From Rhododendron vialii (lineage: Eukaryota > Streptophyta > Magnoliopsida > Ericales > Ericaceae), in assembly GCF_030253575.1 (NCBI RefSeq), contig NC_080567.1:18997001-19061000 (forward strand): a DNA stretch of 64,000 nt, written 5' to 3'. The translations under genes and the position numbers were made by a program. Numbering within the stretch: the first letter of the stretch is position 1; each line of letters opens with the position of its first letter. Below, in pieces: positions 1 to 11,648 of this stretch. A model generated the notes under the pieces. That model did no database searches. It was given only the letters and a program-made list of their open reading frames with translations, and was not told where the DNA came from.

Positions 1-850
1 TGTGTCTTTCCGTGAGACGGTTCTTGAGAAGTCGTCACGCACTGTCATGAGCAAGTCGCCAAACAAGCATAACCGTCTATACATGGAAGCTAGACCCTTG
101 GAGGAGGGCCTTGCTGAGGCCATTGACGATGGACGTATTGGCCCAAGGGATGACCCCAAGGTCCGATCTAAAATATTGTCGGAGGAGTTCGGTTGGGACA
201 AGGATCTCGCAAAAAAGATATGGTGTTTTGGGCCGGAAACCACTGGGCCTAACATGGTTGTGGATATGTGCAAGGGAGTTCAATACCTGAATGAAATCAA
301 GGATTCTGTCGTTGCTGGGTTCCAATGGGCGTCAAAAGAAGGGGCACTATCGGAAGAAAACATGAGGGGTATTTGCTTTGAAGTTTGTGATGTGGTTTTG
401 CATGCGGATGCTATTCACAGAGGAGGTGGGCAGGTCATTCCGACTGCCCGGAGGGTCATTTACGCTTCCCAGCTGACTGCCAAGCCCAGACTTTTGGAGC
501 CTGTATACTTGGTGGAGATCCAGGCACCTGAACAAGCCCTTGGGGGAATTTACAGTGTTCTGAATCAAAAACGTGGTCATGTATTTGAGGAAATGCAGAG
601 GCCGGGTACCCCCCTTTACAACATCAAGGCTTACCTTCCTGTTATAGAGTCGTTTGGTTTCTCTAGCACTTTGAGGGCAGCAACTTCAGGGCAGGCCTTT
701 CCGCAGTGCGTTTTTGATCATTGGGATATGATGATGTCTGATCCATTGGAAGTTGGGTCACAGGCGGCAACCCTTGTGTCAGATATTCGCAAGAGGAAAG
801 GGTTGAAGGAACAGATGACACCGCTGTCCGAGTTCGAGGACAAGCTGTAA
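1..850 (+). CDS. eEF2: Translation elongation factor eEF2, C-terminal part (5' truncated by window edge)
   Basis: This is the GTPase that translocates the ribosome along mRNA in the cytosol. About 282 residues are visible, covering most of domains IV and V. The opening [27 protein letters not shown] and the domain IV loop [16 protein letters not shown] match eEF2 closely; the His before RGGGQ is the residue modified to diphthamide. The reading frame is open from the first base and ends at a TAA at 848-850 after the family-typical tail ending EDKL. The first codon seen is GTG inside the protein (Val), not a start. No intron falls in this part. The upstream GTP-binding domains lie outside the window. 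Nothing suggests a pseudogene. Confidence 0.97.
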   Translation, partial: VSFRETVLEKSSRTVMSKSPNKHNRLYMEARPLEEGLAEAIDDGRIGPRDDPKVRSKILSEEFGWDKDLAKKIWCFGPETTGPNMVVDMCKGVQYLNEIKDSVVAGFQWASKEGALSEENMRGICFEVCDVVLHADAIHRGGGQVIPTARRVIYASQLTAKPRLLEPVYLVEIQAPEQALGGIYSVLNQKRGHVFEEMQRPGTPLYNIKAYLPVIESFGFSSTLRAATSGQAFPQCVFDHWDMMMSDPLEVGSQAATLVSDIRKRKGLKEQMTPLSEFEDKL

Positions 851-1950
851 GTCATCGCTTCTCAGATTATTCAATCCAAGCTACTAGTTCAGATGATAGT
901 GAATGGTCGATGAGAGACAGTAATGCTGGACTGGATAATTTTGTTGGTTTTGTCTATTGAGATTCTCATTTTTCGATGGTCTGTTGTAGAACATTTGGTT
1001 CATGGGAGTTGATTCCCTCGGTATTATGTTTGCATCTTATTCTGTGAACGAGTTTTGGAACTCTCTCTCAGTTATCTTTTCAGGTAACGTTTTTGATTTT
1101 CAGAGTGTAATCGGATGTGGTTTGAACCTCTTTGAGATGCATTTGTTCTGCCATTTTGATCAGTAGTTAGTGGTTGCAAATGAGCTCCATCTAAATTAAC
1201 GATGTATCCTGTATTTGAAAAAAATAGTGATCTTCTTCCAATGCTGTAGACATGTAAAAGTGTTCTTCCAATCTACATTTCGATGAGATTTATATGCTTT
1301 TATGATCTGGAAAACGTAAGTTTACAGAACAATATTGGTGAATGTTGAGTTTTGTTACAAATGCAGCTACGAAGTAATCTATGGATCCTTTAATCCAACC
1401 TATTTTGGTGTTCTATATGTAGATGGAATTTATGGCATCTGTAAGGAGTGCAGTACTTGAGGTTATGATAAAGCACAGTTTCCTGAGTCTTCTATTGTTG
1501 CTTATGTAATTTAACTAAACACAAACAACTTACATTTACGAATCAACCCAAAATATGGATTGAATATCAAATTTATTCGAAACAATCCTCAGCAACAAAC
1601 AACCGGTGATCATGCTTTTCGTGCGTGGCACGAAGGTCACCCCCTAGTAGAAGTTAAAGCATCGATATTAAGACTCATTCCTGGAAAACTTGTGAGATAT
1701 GAAAAACCAAAGTCGTATGTGAAATTCATGGTCCTAACTTCAAATTAAAAAGTTCGTTATGTCAAAGCCATATTATTCCAAAAACAGATTGTGCCATCTC
1801 TTTTTTGGCATCAAAGAAGAACATCATGTATATTAATGAGAAGAAGATTACAAGCGTTTAGTAAATACAATTTGTAATTTTGTCAACTCCTTTTCTATGA
1901 ATAGTGGAGAACCAATTTGTGGTTTCCCTAGTCTATTAACTAGGCACGAC
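851..1950. other. 3' flank of eEF2, no further gene seen
   Basis: AT-rich sequence with several possible poly(A) regions, consistent with the eEF2 3' UTR followed by intergenic DNA. A 62-codon ORF at 1560-1748 has no family resemblance that I recognise and was not called. Confidence 0.5.
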
Positions 1951-1953
1951 TAA

Positions 1954-3085
1954 GAGCATTTCCAGCCCTTACTCCGATGGGTATGAACTATGAAGCACTC
2001 CGAGTCTAAGTATAAATTTGAGTTAAACCTTCATCAATTGCATATTTGTAAATCGTAGAGGCACAAAAAAGCCTTCTGCATTTTGAGTAAGGATTGAGTC
2101 TCTCTATTTGAGTAGAAAATTCAGTAAAATTCACTTTGATACATATATATTATATAAGTTGAGAATAAATTATATACATTGGTGGTGTAAACCTTTATTT
2201 CCTTCAAATCAATTACATTGCCCCACGTCGTCAAAACAGTGGTCTCAATTAATAGAACATGGCGACGTGTCGCAATGTAATTAATTTTAAGAAAACAAAT
2301 ATTTACATCGGCGGTGTAAATAATTTAATCTCATATACGTTTGAGTCAAGGAGTTCCCTTTGTGATTTATTTATTTATTTTTATATAGTATTTTTTGAGT
2401 TTAAGTGAAGAAATGGGTAAAAATGTTGGAGATGCATACTCAGAATTATACAAATTTAAAGTTTGGGTAAAACCATCCAAAATCCACCTCCATCCCTAGA
2501 ATTAAACTCCTACCAAATTGAGTTTTACTCAAATCCTACCTAAATTTCCAACTGGTAATTTTGGATGGTCAATGGTTGTGGTAACTGCTGGTGGTGAGCA
2601 AAGGTGGTGGTGGTTTGCGGGTGGTGATGAACATTGACGGTGGTAGTAACGAGTGTCCAAGAAGGTTGTTGGAGAGTTTTTCGAGCGTCTGAGGGGTTTG
2701 TCAGGGAATGTCAATGAACGGCGAGGTTTGTCCGAGAGTCGGCGAGAACAGGTGAAGGTTGTCGTGACATTTGTCTAGGGTTTTCAGATCTAGGATTTAA
2801 GTCACCAAATCAGAATTCGACTGAATAAGATGTCAATCTAAGATTTACAAGGGTTGTCAAGAGCTGGGTGTGCTCTGGTGGTGGGGCGGGCGAGTGAGAC
2901 ACGTTGGTGTCAGGATTACGATCTTCCTTGGAAGGATTTTGGGAAGAATGGGAGGGAAGAGAGAAATTAAAGTTTTTAATTTTTTTTCAATAATAATTTG
3001 GATAAAAAAAGAGTTTGTCATTAATTTAAAATGATACCACCCGAAGCAAATTTTACTCAAATTTGAGCTAGGGCTAGAGATGCTC
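1954..3085. mobile_element. Possible MITE-like element with GAGCAT ends
   Basis: The left end reads GAGCATTTCCAGCCCTTACTC and the reverse complement of the right end reads GAGCATCTCTAGCCCTAGCTC, a terminal inverted repeat of about 21 bp with a few mismatches. The left flank is TAA, as in PIF/Harbinger insertions, but the right flank is TAT, so the duplication is imperfect. Similar GAGCAT/GAGTAT ends recur at 29245, 51408 and 58770. No coding capacity. It may be a composite of two elements, because a second GAGATGCAT motif lies near 2429. Confidence 0.4.
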
Positions 3086-3131
3086 TATTAAACCATTTAC
3101 ACCCAAAGCAAAGAGAAAAAGAAAAAGAAAA

Positions 3132-3134
<3 letters not shown>

Positions 3135-3173
<39 letters not shown>
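3135..3173. repeat. (GA)n microsatellite
   Basis: About 20 uninterrupted GA dinucleotides directly left of the retrotransposon insertion site. Confidence 0.95.
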
Positions 3174-3176
<3 letters not shown>

Positions 3177-3238
3177 CTAGAAAATCTATTAGGGACCCTT
3201 TGGGCAAATTATTCCCAAGTCATGGACAGGTTTTTGGG

Positions 3239-5247
3239 TGTAGGAGGAGGGTTCGGCGTGGGATCGCTTACGTGTGAATGTCCGTGAGCTGGAGAGGTGC
3301 GATTGGTCGATGATTAGCGGAGGGAAGAGGAAAGAAATCTTATGGGATGAGGGAAAGAGAAGAAGGTACAAATGGAACAGAGGCAGCGTGTCTCTTTCGT
3401 TCTCTGCGGGGTATTTGGCCTTTTCCGGGGTTGAGCAAGTGAGGTCACTCCTTTTCTCTGAGAAAGAATGTTCTTCTTCCTCAAATTCAGTGCTCACGCA
3501 CTCTCTCCCAGAAAAAGATCCTCTCCCATAATTGGGAATGTCAGGGGTATTTATAGGGTACCTCGGCCTAGGTTAGGCCCAGGACGGCGCTCTTATTAAA
3601 TCCTGACACGTGTCCCCTCTGTACCTCCTAACCTTGGGGAGACTTGCCATTTTCGCGGGCATTTGTCCGAGGGGCGACTCGTAACTCCATGGCGATACCC
3701 TAATCCCAAGCCACCAAGCCACAAAAAATTCCCCTATTCCCGCTAGCGCGAGGTCGCGACCCGCAGCGATCGTATTTTCTCCGCGGAGTCCCTCCCGGAC
3801 CCAGCCTCTGGGTTAGGACGGGACTCTGGGAACTCTTTAATATCATCTTTTGTAGTCACACGGTCCCCCTCTGATAGGATTATTTCAGGATGCGTCTCAT
3901 AATTCCACGGTAACATTGGGGCTCCGCGGTAGCTTCCCGCGGACGACTTCCGCAGGGACTAATATCCTTGTTGCGTGTTCACGTGCTTTCTTCTCATTGG
4001 GTGGTCAACTATCCTTCGTTGGGTAAAGATCTGACCGAGGCTACTTTTCTCCGCAGGTCCCGCTACCACGTGTCTGTAAGCAATTGGAAGATCAAATAGT
4101 ATTCCTTGATGTTGGAAAAATGTATGCATATTAATTTATTAAAAAATTATATGTATTACAATTATATATTTATTTTGATGATTGTCAGAAAATTAGATTA
4201 ATTATTTTGATGATGTTTTTATATTTATCGCCAAGTCATTTTCGGACTAATTTTCTCAACCTTGTAAAATTGCTTTAAGTCTCTTGAATTCAAAGTTTAA
4301 TATCTTCAAAGGTGTAGTAAGCTCAATACATGCGTTAACGGAATTATTCAGATGAATTTTTGAGCTACAGGTTGACGAATCGGATGACAGGTTGGCTGTA
4401 TGAACAGAAGAGGTTGTCAACCGGACTTCACTGGATGGCAGACTGATTGAGAAAGTGCACGACCTTCCGGTCGACCGGTCGAACGACCGGCAGTAAATTT
4501 TTTGCAAATTTCTGCAGATCAGTAAAATCCCAATGGCTATATTTTTCTTAAATTAACTCTCCAACGGTACCAGTAATTTACTAACGGCTAGTAGGTGGAT
4601 GGATCACTATATAAGGATTGAAGAATACATTGATGAGTACCAAGTCAAGCACAATCAATCCATATCATTCCAAGAGCAAATTCTCCAAAGATCAAAGCTT
4701 ACAAATCTCCTTGTTTTTCTCCTTTCATATTTTTCTTAAGAGAAATTGTGTATAAGTCATGAGCGATAATATTTCACATTTTGTCCACAAACTTGTAAAT
4801 CCTAAGTGAGTGTTTGAGTCAAACACTTGAAAGCTTAGAAGACCAAATTCCGATTGAATTTGGGTGTTATTATTTTTGAGAGCTTTCGGAGAAAACTCTT
4901 GCGGTTGCACTAGCTCATCGGGAAAGCTAGGGATAAGGTTGTTGTAAGCACCCGCAAGACTTACTATTTGTAATCTTTTTGAAGATTAGTGGAACCTTCA
5001 AGTAGTTGCTTGAGAAGAAGTAGACTAGGCCGAACCGTGGACAAATTCGGGCCAAACCACTATAAACAGGTTCTATCTCTCTAACTCTCTCTTTTACTTG
5101 CTTGTATTATCTTGAATATATTGTTAGAGAATAATTTTCAAATTGGTAATTTCTTTCACCCCCCCACCCCCCCACCCCCCCCCCCCCTAGGTTGTCTTTT
5201 TGGGTAACACTTGATAATAAGTTTGACGATTTTTGACCGTACCTACA
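3239..5247 (-). repeat. 3' LTR of the Tat element, split by a nested solo LTR
   Basis: Matches 19557-20460 along its whole length except for an interruption at 4110-5214. Removing that insert and one copy of its duplication leaves exactly 904 bp, the same as the other LTR. The left boundary TGTAGGAGGAGG follows the TTGGG duplication; the right boundary CCTACA abuts the polypurine tract. A TATA-like TATAAATACCCC reads on the minus strand at about 3546-3557. Confidence 0.95.
4110..5209 (+). mobile_element. Solo LTR (probably Ty1/copia type) nested in the 3' LTR
   Basis: An 1100 bp insert starting TGTTGG and ending GTAACA, flanked by the perfect 5 bp duplication CTTGA (4105-4109 and 5210-5214). 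It interrupts the host LTR at a position that is continuous in the partner LTR. A TATA box (CTATATAAGG) near 4608 and a C-rich tract near 5159-5187 just before the end suggest + orientation. No internal domain or second LTR is present, so it is the product of LTR-LTR recombination. The copia assignment rests on the TGTTGG..AACA ends and is tentative. Confidence 0.9.
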
Positions 5248-5260
5248 TATGCCCCCCGAG
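5248..5260 (-). other. Polypurine tract of the Tat element
   Basis: On the minus strand the bases next to the 3' LTR read CTCGGGGGGCATA, a purine-rich run in the position expected for plus-strand priming. Confidence 0.7.
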
Positions 5261-5441
5261 CGCGGACGGCGGGTGCGTGTCGTGCGCACTTTTCTCTTGC
5301 TGTAAGTTTTCGCGATCATCGTCAAGTGGTCTCGCTGAGTGACGGTTATCTTAGCGTCTTCTCACGATCCGTCGTAACCCTTTGTGTACCGGCGTGACCG
5401 TTGGTGTACGACTGCCATAAATACTTCATTAACCGACTTAC

Positions 5442-5449
5442 TATATAAG
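5442..5449 (+). promoter_or_regulatory. TATA box of the antisense PMD gene
   Basis: TATATAAG lies about 150 bp upstream of the PMD start codon at 5593 and about 195 bp inside the element from the 3' LTR. The sequence between it and the ATG is pyrimidine-rich, like a plant 5' UTR. It faces away from the retroelement's own transcription. Inference from sequence only. Confidence 0.6.
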
Positions 5450-5879
5450 CCCTTCATTCGTCATTTCCTTTTCACCTACCATTCAAGCCCTAGTCAAAAC
5501 TCTGTCATTTTCTTTTCATCCCATTTGACAATCAATCTCTTTCCTTTCTACTTTTCGAAATTTCCCTCTCTTTTTCACATAAAAGACTCTGGATGGCTGC
5601 ATGGGGCGTAATCATTGAGGAACCCGTCTCCATTGCGGACCAGTGGAGAAAAGCTCCATATCTTCAATCCGTGAGGGACCCCTTCTGGACCCTGGCGGAA
5701 GCCTACACCGCCGAGGGGCCCTCCACTTCCAATTCCATTTCTTTCACGACTCCTACTGACCTAGAGGACGCGGAGTTGGTCAATCCGTCTTCTGTTTTGC
5801 GTCTTCGTATAGAGCGTGAGGACTTCCCCTATTCAGACTGCCGCTTTGGAGCCCAGGCTTCGCCACCCTATGACTGGGC

Positions 5880-6156
5880 TAGGGCTGTAAGTGAGCCGAG
5901 CTACTCGCGAGCTCGGCTCGGCTCTTTAAGGCTCGGCTCGACTCGGCTCGTTTATTAAACGAGCCGAGTGGAACTCTGCTCGTTCGATAAAAGCTCGTGT
6001 TGTTAAGGGAGGCTCGGCTCGATTAAATAGGCTTGTTTAGTAAATGGCTAAGCTCGGCTTGTTAAGGCTCGAGCCGAGCTCGAGCTTGAGTTTTTGGCTC
6101 GTTAAGTAAACGAGCCGAGCTCGAGCTTGCCGAAGCTCAGCTCGTTTACACCCCTA
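5880..6156. mobile_element. hAT-type MITE rich in GAGCC/GGCTC inside the PMD gene
   Basis: A 277 bp insert with ends TAGGGCTGTAA and, on the other strand, TAGGGGTGTAA. It is flanked by an 8 bp duplication GACTGGGC / CACTGGGC (7 of 8 match) at 5872-5879 and 6157-6164. The interior is dominated by repeats of CGAGCCGAGC and its complement. The PMD reading frame continues in phase on both sides of the insert. An element of the same type is at 40888-41442. Confidence 0.85.
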
Positions 6157-6940
6157 CACTGGGCCGAATGGGTCGATGAGGTAGTCAGCAACGCTTCCTT
6201 CAAACAAGTCTTTATGACCAACGGTAATTATGATGCTGTGATGCTGTCGCGGAGCATGAACATTCCGCGGCAGGGAGTGGCCATCAGAAACCTAAACCAT
6301 GCGTGCTCGCGCTGGAGCATCGATACGCACTCTTTTGCATGGGCATGGGGTGAAAGCGGTTTCTCACTAGAGGATGTGGTAATTCTCACCCGTCTTCCTT
6401 TTCGTGGGACCACGCTCCTTGACCCCAACAATCTTTCTACCGCAGACCAACAAGACGTCTTGGAACTGCGGAGGCTAGGTAAGCAAGCTCAGAACGGCCC
6501 CATATTCACTGCTCAGGGTGTTTGCAAACCAGCGCAGCGAACGCGAAGAAAACTTCTTTCGCCAGATGGATTCAGTTCTTCTTCAAGGATTTCCAGCCCA
6601 TGAGAACGGTGGTTCCGGGCGTCCCGCGGTACTTTTTTGCCGGCCCACACCACGAGGGGAGGCTCCACATGGCTGGTTTCTTCGCCTTCTTCCTTTCTTA
6701 TTTCGTCTTTCTGGACTACCCTGCGGATAGCCCTTCTCCCGCGGTTTTTCCACTCGCTGTTCTCCTGGCCCGCGGTGAGTGCGTTGCATTGGCCCCCTTA
6801 TTCCTGGGGTCACTTCATTGCCAGTTGGTTCTGGTTCACGCTGACCTCGCGAGGTCCCTTAGCAGGTGTGACCATCTTTCCAGGGTACACACCAACTTCT
6901 TTCTTACTTACTTCTTCGAGCATTTTCCCGTCATTGCTCC

Positions 6941-8627
6941 TGTCACACCCTCGATTTTTAACATAATTATAAATGATTTCCATAATTAAAATCTCGCCAT
7001 AATCTGTACGATAACCAAAATGAAGTAGCGTTCCCAAAATATTACATCTTTGGCTCCGAGGCCCAAATTAACGCAAGTACTGAATATTCAAGAGTTAAAG
7101 GTTACAATATTCCATAGTCAAAAGATTTACTATAAAGTTACAAATACATCTTCAAAAGAGATTTACAAAGATGCCTAAGTAACTTCTCAATTGATAGCTT
7201 TCAAAATAATGGTCACATCCAAGCATTCCAAGCATGCTCGCTATTGTCCTGTGTTAGTACCTGAAAATGATAGTAGACTTGAGCTACACTAGCCCAGTAG
7301 GAAATTCTACGCTAACATTATATGCAAGAGAAATGCAAGGGTGATCACAAGGAAGAACGGGATACAGACCACACAATAGGCAATAACCAAGGCTTAACAA
7401 TCCAACAAACTCGGTATGAAATTTGGTATACACCTCAATCTTTAACCGTTTCACTTTCCATGTGTCCAACATCGCTTCACGTTAAGTGTCATGAGCCGAA
7501 GCTCCTGCCGGGCTAATTATGGGACCCCGATATCCCCTGCCAAGCGCCCACCGAGAAGGTTAGGCCTTGAGTGATCATTATGAGCATAAGCTCCTGCCAG
7601 GCTAATTATGGGACCCTGATATCCCCTGCCAGGCACCCACCCGTCGATGGGCCCCAAATGTTCTCGTTGTGTCAATAAGTGTCCAAGAATCTCTTACTCA
7701 CATAACGTGTCATTTCAATTTAATCAAAGTTCATATGGAAATCAACGTCCAATTATACCAAACAAGGGGTGAGGGTTGCAAAGATACTCAACGAACTCAA
7801 CGAATATGATCGATAATGTTATGGAGTGATTTGGTGACGTTTGGGACAAGTTAGAAGCGATCGGGGGTCAAGACAATGGAGTCGAAACAAGAAGCAAAAC
7901 TTAGCCTTAAGGCATTGAAGTATAGATACTATGAATTTCAGTATCTATACAACAGGCCTTAAAAACTTCCAGAGACCGATTGTATCGATACTGATTAATT
8001 CAGTATCGATACTTCAATAACTAAGGTCGTTCCAGAGATTATTGTATCGATACTGAATAGAGCAGTATCGATACAAAGGGGTGTTCGAGCAGATTTTCTG
8101 CAGATTTCAAAGAATCTAACCACAACAACAACAACATCAATAAACACGATTTCAAGCAAGGAGAGCTCTTCTATTACATATATTGAGAGGTAGAATCCCT
8201 ACCTCGAGGCCGAAGAACGAAACCCACGAGAATTTCGAGCCCTAGCTTCCGAAAATCGAACCGAGAGTGATACGACTCCACTGAGCTCTAACCGGCGAAA
8301 TACGGACCACAATACGCGTAAAGGATGAATGTTTGAAGGTTATGTTGAGTGGGTTTTGGGTTATTGGAGTGAAATTTGGTGAGAGAACATGAGAGTGGGA
8401 GAGAGGCCGGAAGAGAGAGAGAGAGAGCCGGTGAGGGAAAAAAGAAGGAAAATGATTCCATGCTCTCTCTCATCCTCCTATATATACTCACATATATGTA
8501 AACTACACATTGTATCCTTCTAAAATCAATTCTTTCACTTTGACCCCAAATCACATAAACACCATTATTCCTTACTTCTTTCCCAATAAACATTTAAAGT
8601 TAATTAAAATAAATACGGGTCTCTACA
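6941..8627 (+). mobile_element. Solo LTR (Ty3/gypsy-like ends) nested in the PMD gene
   Basis: A 1687 bp insert starting TGTCACACCC and ending TCTCTACA, flanked by the perfect 5 bp duplication GCTCC (6936-6940 and 8628-8632). The PMD reading frame resumes in phase after it. A TATA-like CTATATATACTC near 8477 and AATAAA motifs near 8586 favour + orientation. The ends TGTCACACCC..CTACA are typical of plant gypsy LTRs. It includes an imperfectly repeated AGTATCGATAC-like segment near 7920-8080. Confidence 0.9.
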
Positions 8628-11530
8628 GCTCCAGTTCTGCATGAGTTTCTGGTGTCTGCCAGCCAATCGCGGTCAGAGCGATGGTTTGGTACTAGCAGTG
8701 ACGCCCTTTGGTACGAGGCGTGTGACATCGAGGAAAATTTTGTTCCACGCCCATACGGAACCACCACCCCGGGGGTAGTTGGCCATGGCCAATGCCTTCT
8801 GCCTACCCGCTCTTCTCTCTCTGCCGCAAACGACAACAATTCGATGGCCCGGGGGGTCATTAACTCTGCTCTCATCGCCCTCCCGAGGTGGCTCCCTTTT
8901 CTCAACAATAAGGCCCATGAGGTGTCAGTATACCGCCCGGACCGGTTTGTGAGGCAATTGAGTTTTGACCAAGGGGTCCCCGGGCCTGCTCCGCAGGTAT
9001 GCAACTTTGCCAACTCCCAGCTTCGGTTTATGCGGCCGCGGCTCAAAGATCTACCAATTCCCAGTCGGGACGACATCGGACGCTACACGCCAGAGTTCCG
9101 TCAGTTTTGGAGGAGAAACTTGGATTCTTTTCTTCTTTTCGTCCGCGGGGAGGCGGAGGCCCCAGAGGTGTCCGAGATTCGTATGCGGGACACCTCACTT
9201 CAGGCCATTGCTAAAGTCCAGGGGGCCGACTAGCGCGGGCCCCATAGCATGTGGGTGGTAGCGGACGTCACCCCTTTGAATGTGGCCTTTCCACTGGGCC
9301 TTTCTCCTCCAGCTCCAGCGGTAGTAGGGCGTGTCCATACACGGGGTGTTCGAGGAAGGGCGCTGCACCCAGCTCTAGCGGAGTCATCGCGCCCATCATC
9401 TTCAAGAGCACCCGTGGCAGGAGATGGTCATGGTTGTAAGTGGCTTCGCACGGTATGCTTCTTTTCGGCTATCATTTTCGAAATTCTGATCTCATTTAGT
9501 GTCGTTTTCAATCTACTAAGAGTATCGTTCTCCTCTTTCAGTGGCGGGACTTAAACCCAAGCACTTTCGTCGCATTTGAGCCAGAGGCAGCCGCTGCAGC
9601 TGTGGCGGTGGAGCAAGTCGCATTGGAGGAAGCTGAGGAAGACGAACTGGGCTCTCCTGTCAAGCAGCGACGTTTCACAGGTAGGTTTTAATTGCTTCAG
9701 CAGTTGTTTCGACTACTGCTTCCTCTATTTTCTTCTTCTGTCCACTTTTGGTCAAACCAGTTTCGTATTAGTCTCAAAGACATTTTTTTATTGAACAATC
9801 ATTGAGGACTCCGAGTAGGAGGACGAGGACATGGGCGTAGGCAGTGGCAGTGATGATAATAACGATGATGACGACGATGATCTTGATCACGTTCCGCTGA
9901 GCCGCCGCTTACAAGCCCCGGGAACCCAACCCTTCGTGTCTACGGAAAGATTTGCTACGAAGGATGTCGACGTGGTGGAAATTTCTACTTCACCGGAGGA
10001 GGCGGGAGAAGTGCCGCTGGTCCAACCCCATACCGAGCCAGTTCCCTATCCGCACATGGAACCTGGTGCTTCCTTGGTGGAAGGAGGTACGTTACCTGAC
10101 GAACCTTCGATCATGGACCTTGGTGGAGACCCCAACACGGTTTCTATTGAGTCGTCTTCTCCTTCCAAGGACTCTGATCATATCATTTTTTATTCTACTC
10201 ATCGAGACCTTTCCCCATCCCGTGTAACAACTTCAGAGCTCCGCGAGCCTCCTCCGCAGATGGGATCTCGAGAATCTGTCGATTAGGTGGATATCGCTGC
10301 GGAGCAGCTCTCCACGACAGTAGCATAGCTTCTAAGGGAGGGGAAGAAGATGACTTTGAGCCTTTTTCCGCCGCGAGGGGCTCTTCTACGGGTCAGCATG
10401 GGGTCACATCTTCTTTTACTCCGCCGGGTTCCCGCCAACAGTCCTCCAACCGCCGGCTCTGCTCCACTGAAAGCTTTTTGGACAAGGTCGCGGCTGGTTC
10501 CTCGGGCGTATCCAATGCCTCTTTCCTTCAAATTAGCCGGCCAGCCGCTGGGAGGGACACAGCTCTGAATGTTACCAGCCCTCATTCCCCAGCGTGCTTG
10601 ACCTCCCAAATTCACTCTCCCCGCCTGTCCGCAAGGCGTACAGCGACTCCTCCAGTTCAGATTGTCATAAATGTCAAAGACCGACAGCTGGAGGTAAACG
10701 AAGAGTTCCTTGGGGGACCCACCTCCATTACTAACTCAGATCTGAATTCTCTATTTAAAGACATGTCCTTCTTGCCAACTAACGATGTTTTAGGAGAATA
10801 GGGAAGTCAAGACCTTTGAGACTTTGCTGTTGATCTGGACGCAGGGATGGGCGAGCAACAGAGGGAAGATGTGGAGTCTAGGGAGCGGTCTCCCCTTAGG
10901 CGGAGCCCTGCCGCGGACCCTGGGAAGAGGCCCATGGTTACTGAAACAGAGGTGCCTGTGCGTATTTTCCCCGCAGGCTATCCTGTGGATGAGGCCTACC
11001 ATCCGCTCCTTAATGCGATAGCCCGGTCGCACCAGGAGACGTTCGCCCATTTCAATCCGCGGTCGGCCCGCCTTGGGGCCCTGTTCCTCAGAGATCTCCA
11101 TGAAGTGCTTACTCCTTAGGCACAGCTGTGCTTCGGCGACTTCAATACTGCCACGGAAGCTGCCCTATAGGAGGTCGCAGAGGACAAGGCGACCATAGGG
11201 TTCGACCTCGGCTAGCTAAGCGTGAGGAGCTCCGCGCTCAGGGCTCTCCTCGCGCTTAGGGCTGCTGGAGAAAGGGCGGCCTTGAGGCCAGAACTTCAGA
11301 GTCTTGTTGCGCAGCTGGAGTCCGCTTGGCAGCACTTGGCGAGCCTGGAGGCAAGGTTAGCCCAGATTTCACAGTACAACGCGGAGCTGGCGGCAGCGGC
11401 GTTGAACCTTGAGGACCCTGACCCTGAGGAGCTCGTCTTCGCAGAATGGCTAACTTAGGATACCCCCCTCGCCCTTTTTTTTTTGGAATCATTGTAACAC
11501 ATGTACTACTATTCTATTTTATGTTTTTTT

Positions 11531-11536
11531 AATAAA
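11531..11536 (+). terminator. Poly(A) signal after the antisense PMD gene
   Basis: AATAAA about 70 bp after the last stop codon (11456-11458), in a T-rich context typical of plant 3' ends. It closes the antisense unit before the minisatellite and integrase. Confidence 0.55.
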
Positions 11537-11648
11537 AGAGATCTTTGAATAATAGTGCCATTACTTACTACCCCCCCCTTTTTTTTTTTTTTTTGATCTC
11601 CCCACCGCGGACCGTATCTTTGCTATTTTTGGCCATTGCTGACTTTCA

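Larger units (their letters stand above)
5593..11458 (+). pseudogene. Antisense plant mobile domain (PMD) protein gene carried by the Tat element
   Basis: A long gene relic running opposite to gag-pol. The start is ATG 5593 (MAAWGVIIEEP). PMD hallmarks follow in order: FSLEDVVILTRLPFRG near 6361-6408; in another frame FFKDFQP (about 6580) and PAVFPLAVLLARGE..ALAPLFLGSL (about 6735-6822); then YRPDRFVRQLSFDQGVPG near 8931-8984. An acidic stretch (SDDNNDDDDDDLDH, about 9849-9890) and an Ala/Leu/Glu-rich coiled-coil-like tail (11222-11458) complete it. Defects: a frameshift near 6520, a TAG at 9231-9233 with the same frame continuing, several later TAGs, a MITE at 5880 and a solo LTR at 6941. 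Candidate introns lie at 9436-9541 (GTAAGT..TTTCAG) and 9681-9806, although phases do not join cleanly in this copy. A TATA box and a poly(A) signal bracket it. PMD proteins include host MAIN/MAIL-type factors and retroelement-borne relatives; the function of this one is unknown. Confidence 0.85.

Noticed and set aside
1560..1748. 62-codon ORF downstream of eEF2
   Set aside because: No family resemblance, no splice context, in AT-rich intergenic DNA.
8600..9076. 158-codon minus-strand ORF in the PMD region
   Set aside because: The plus strand shows clear PMD blocks here; the minus frame is a shadow.
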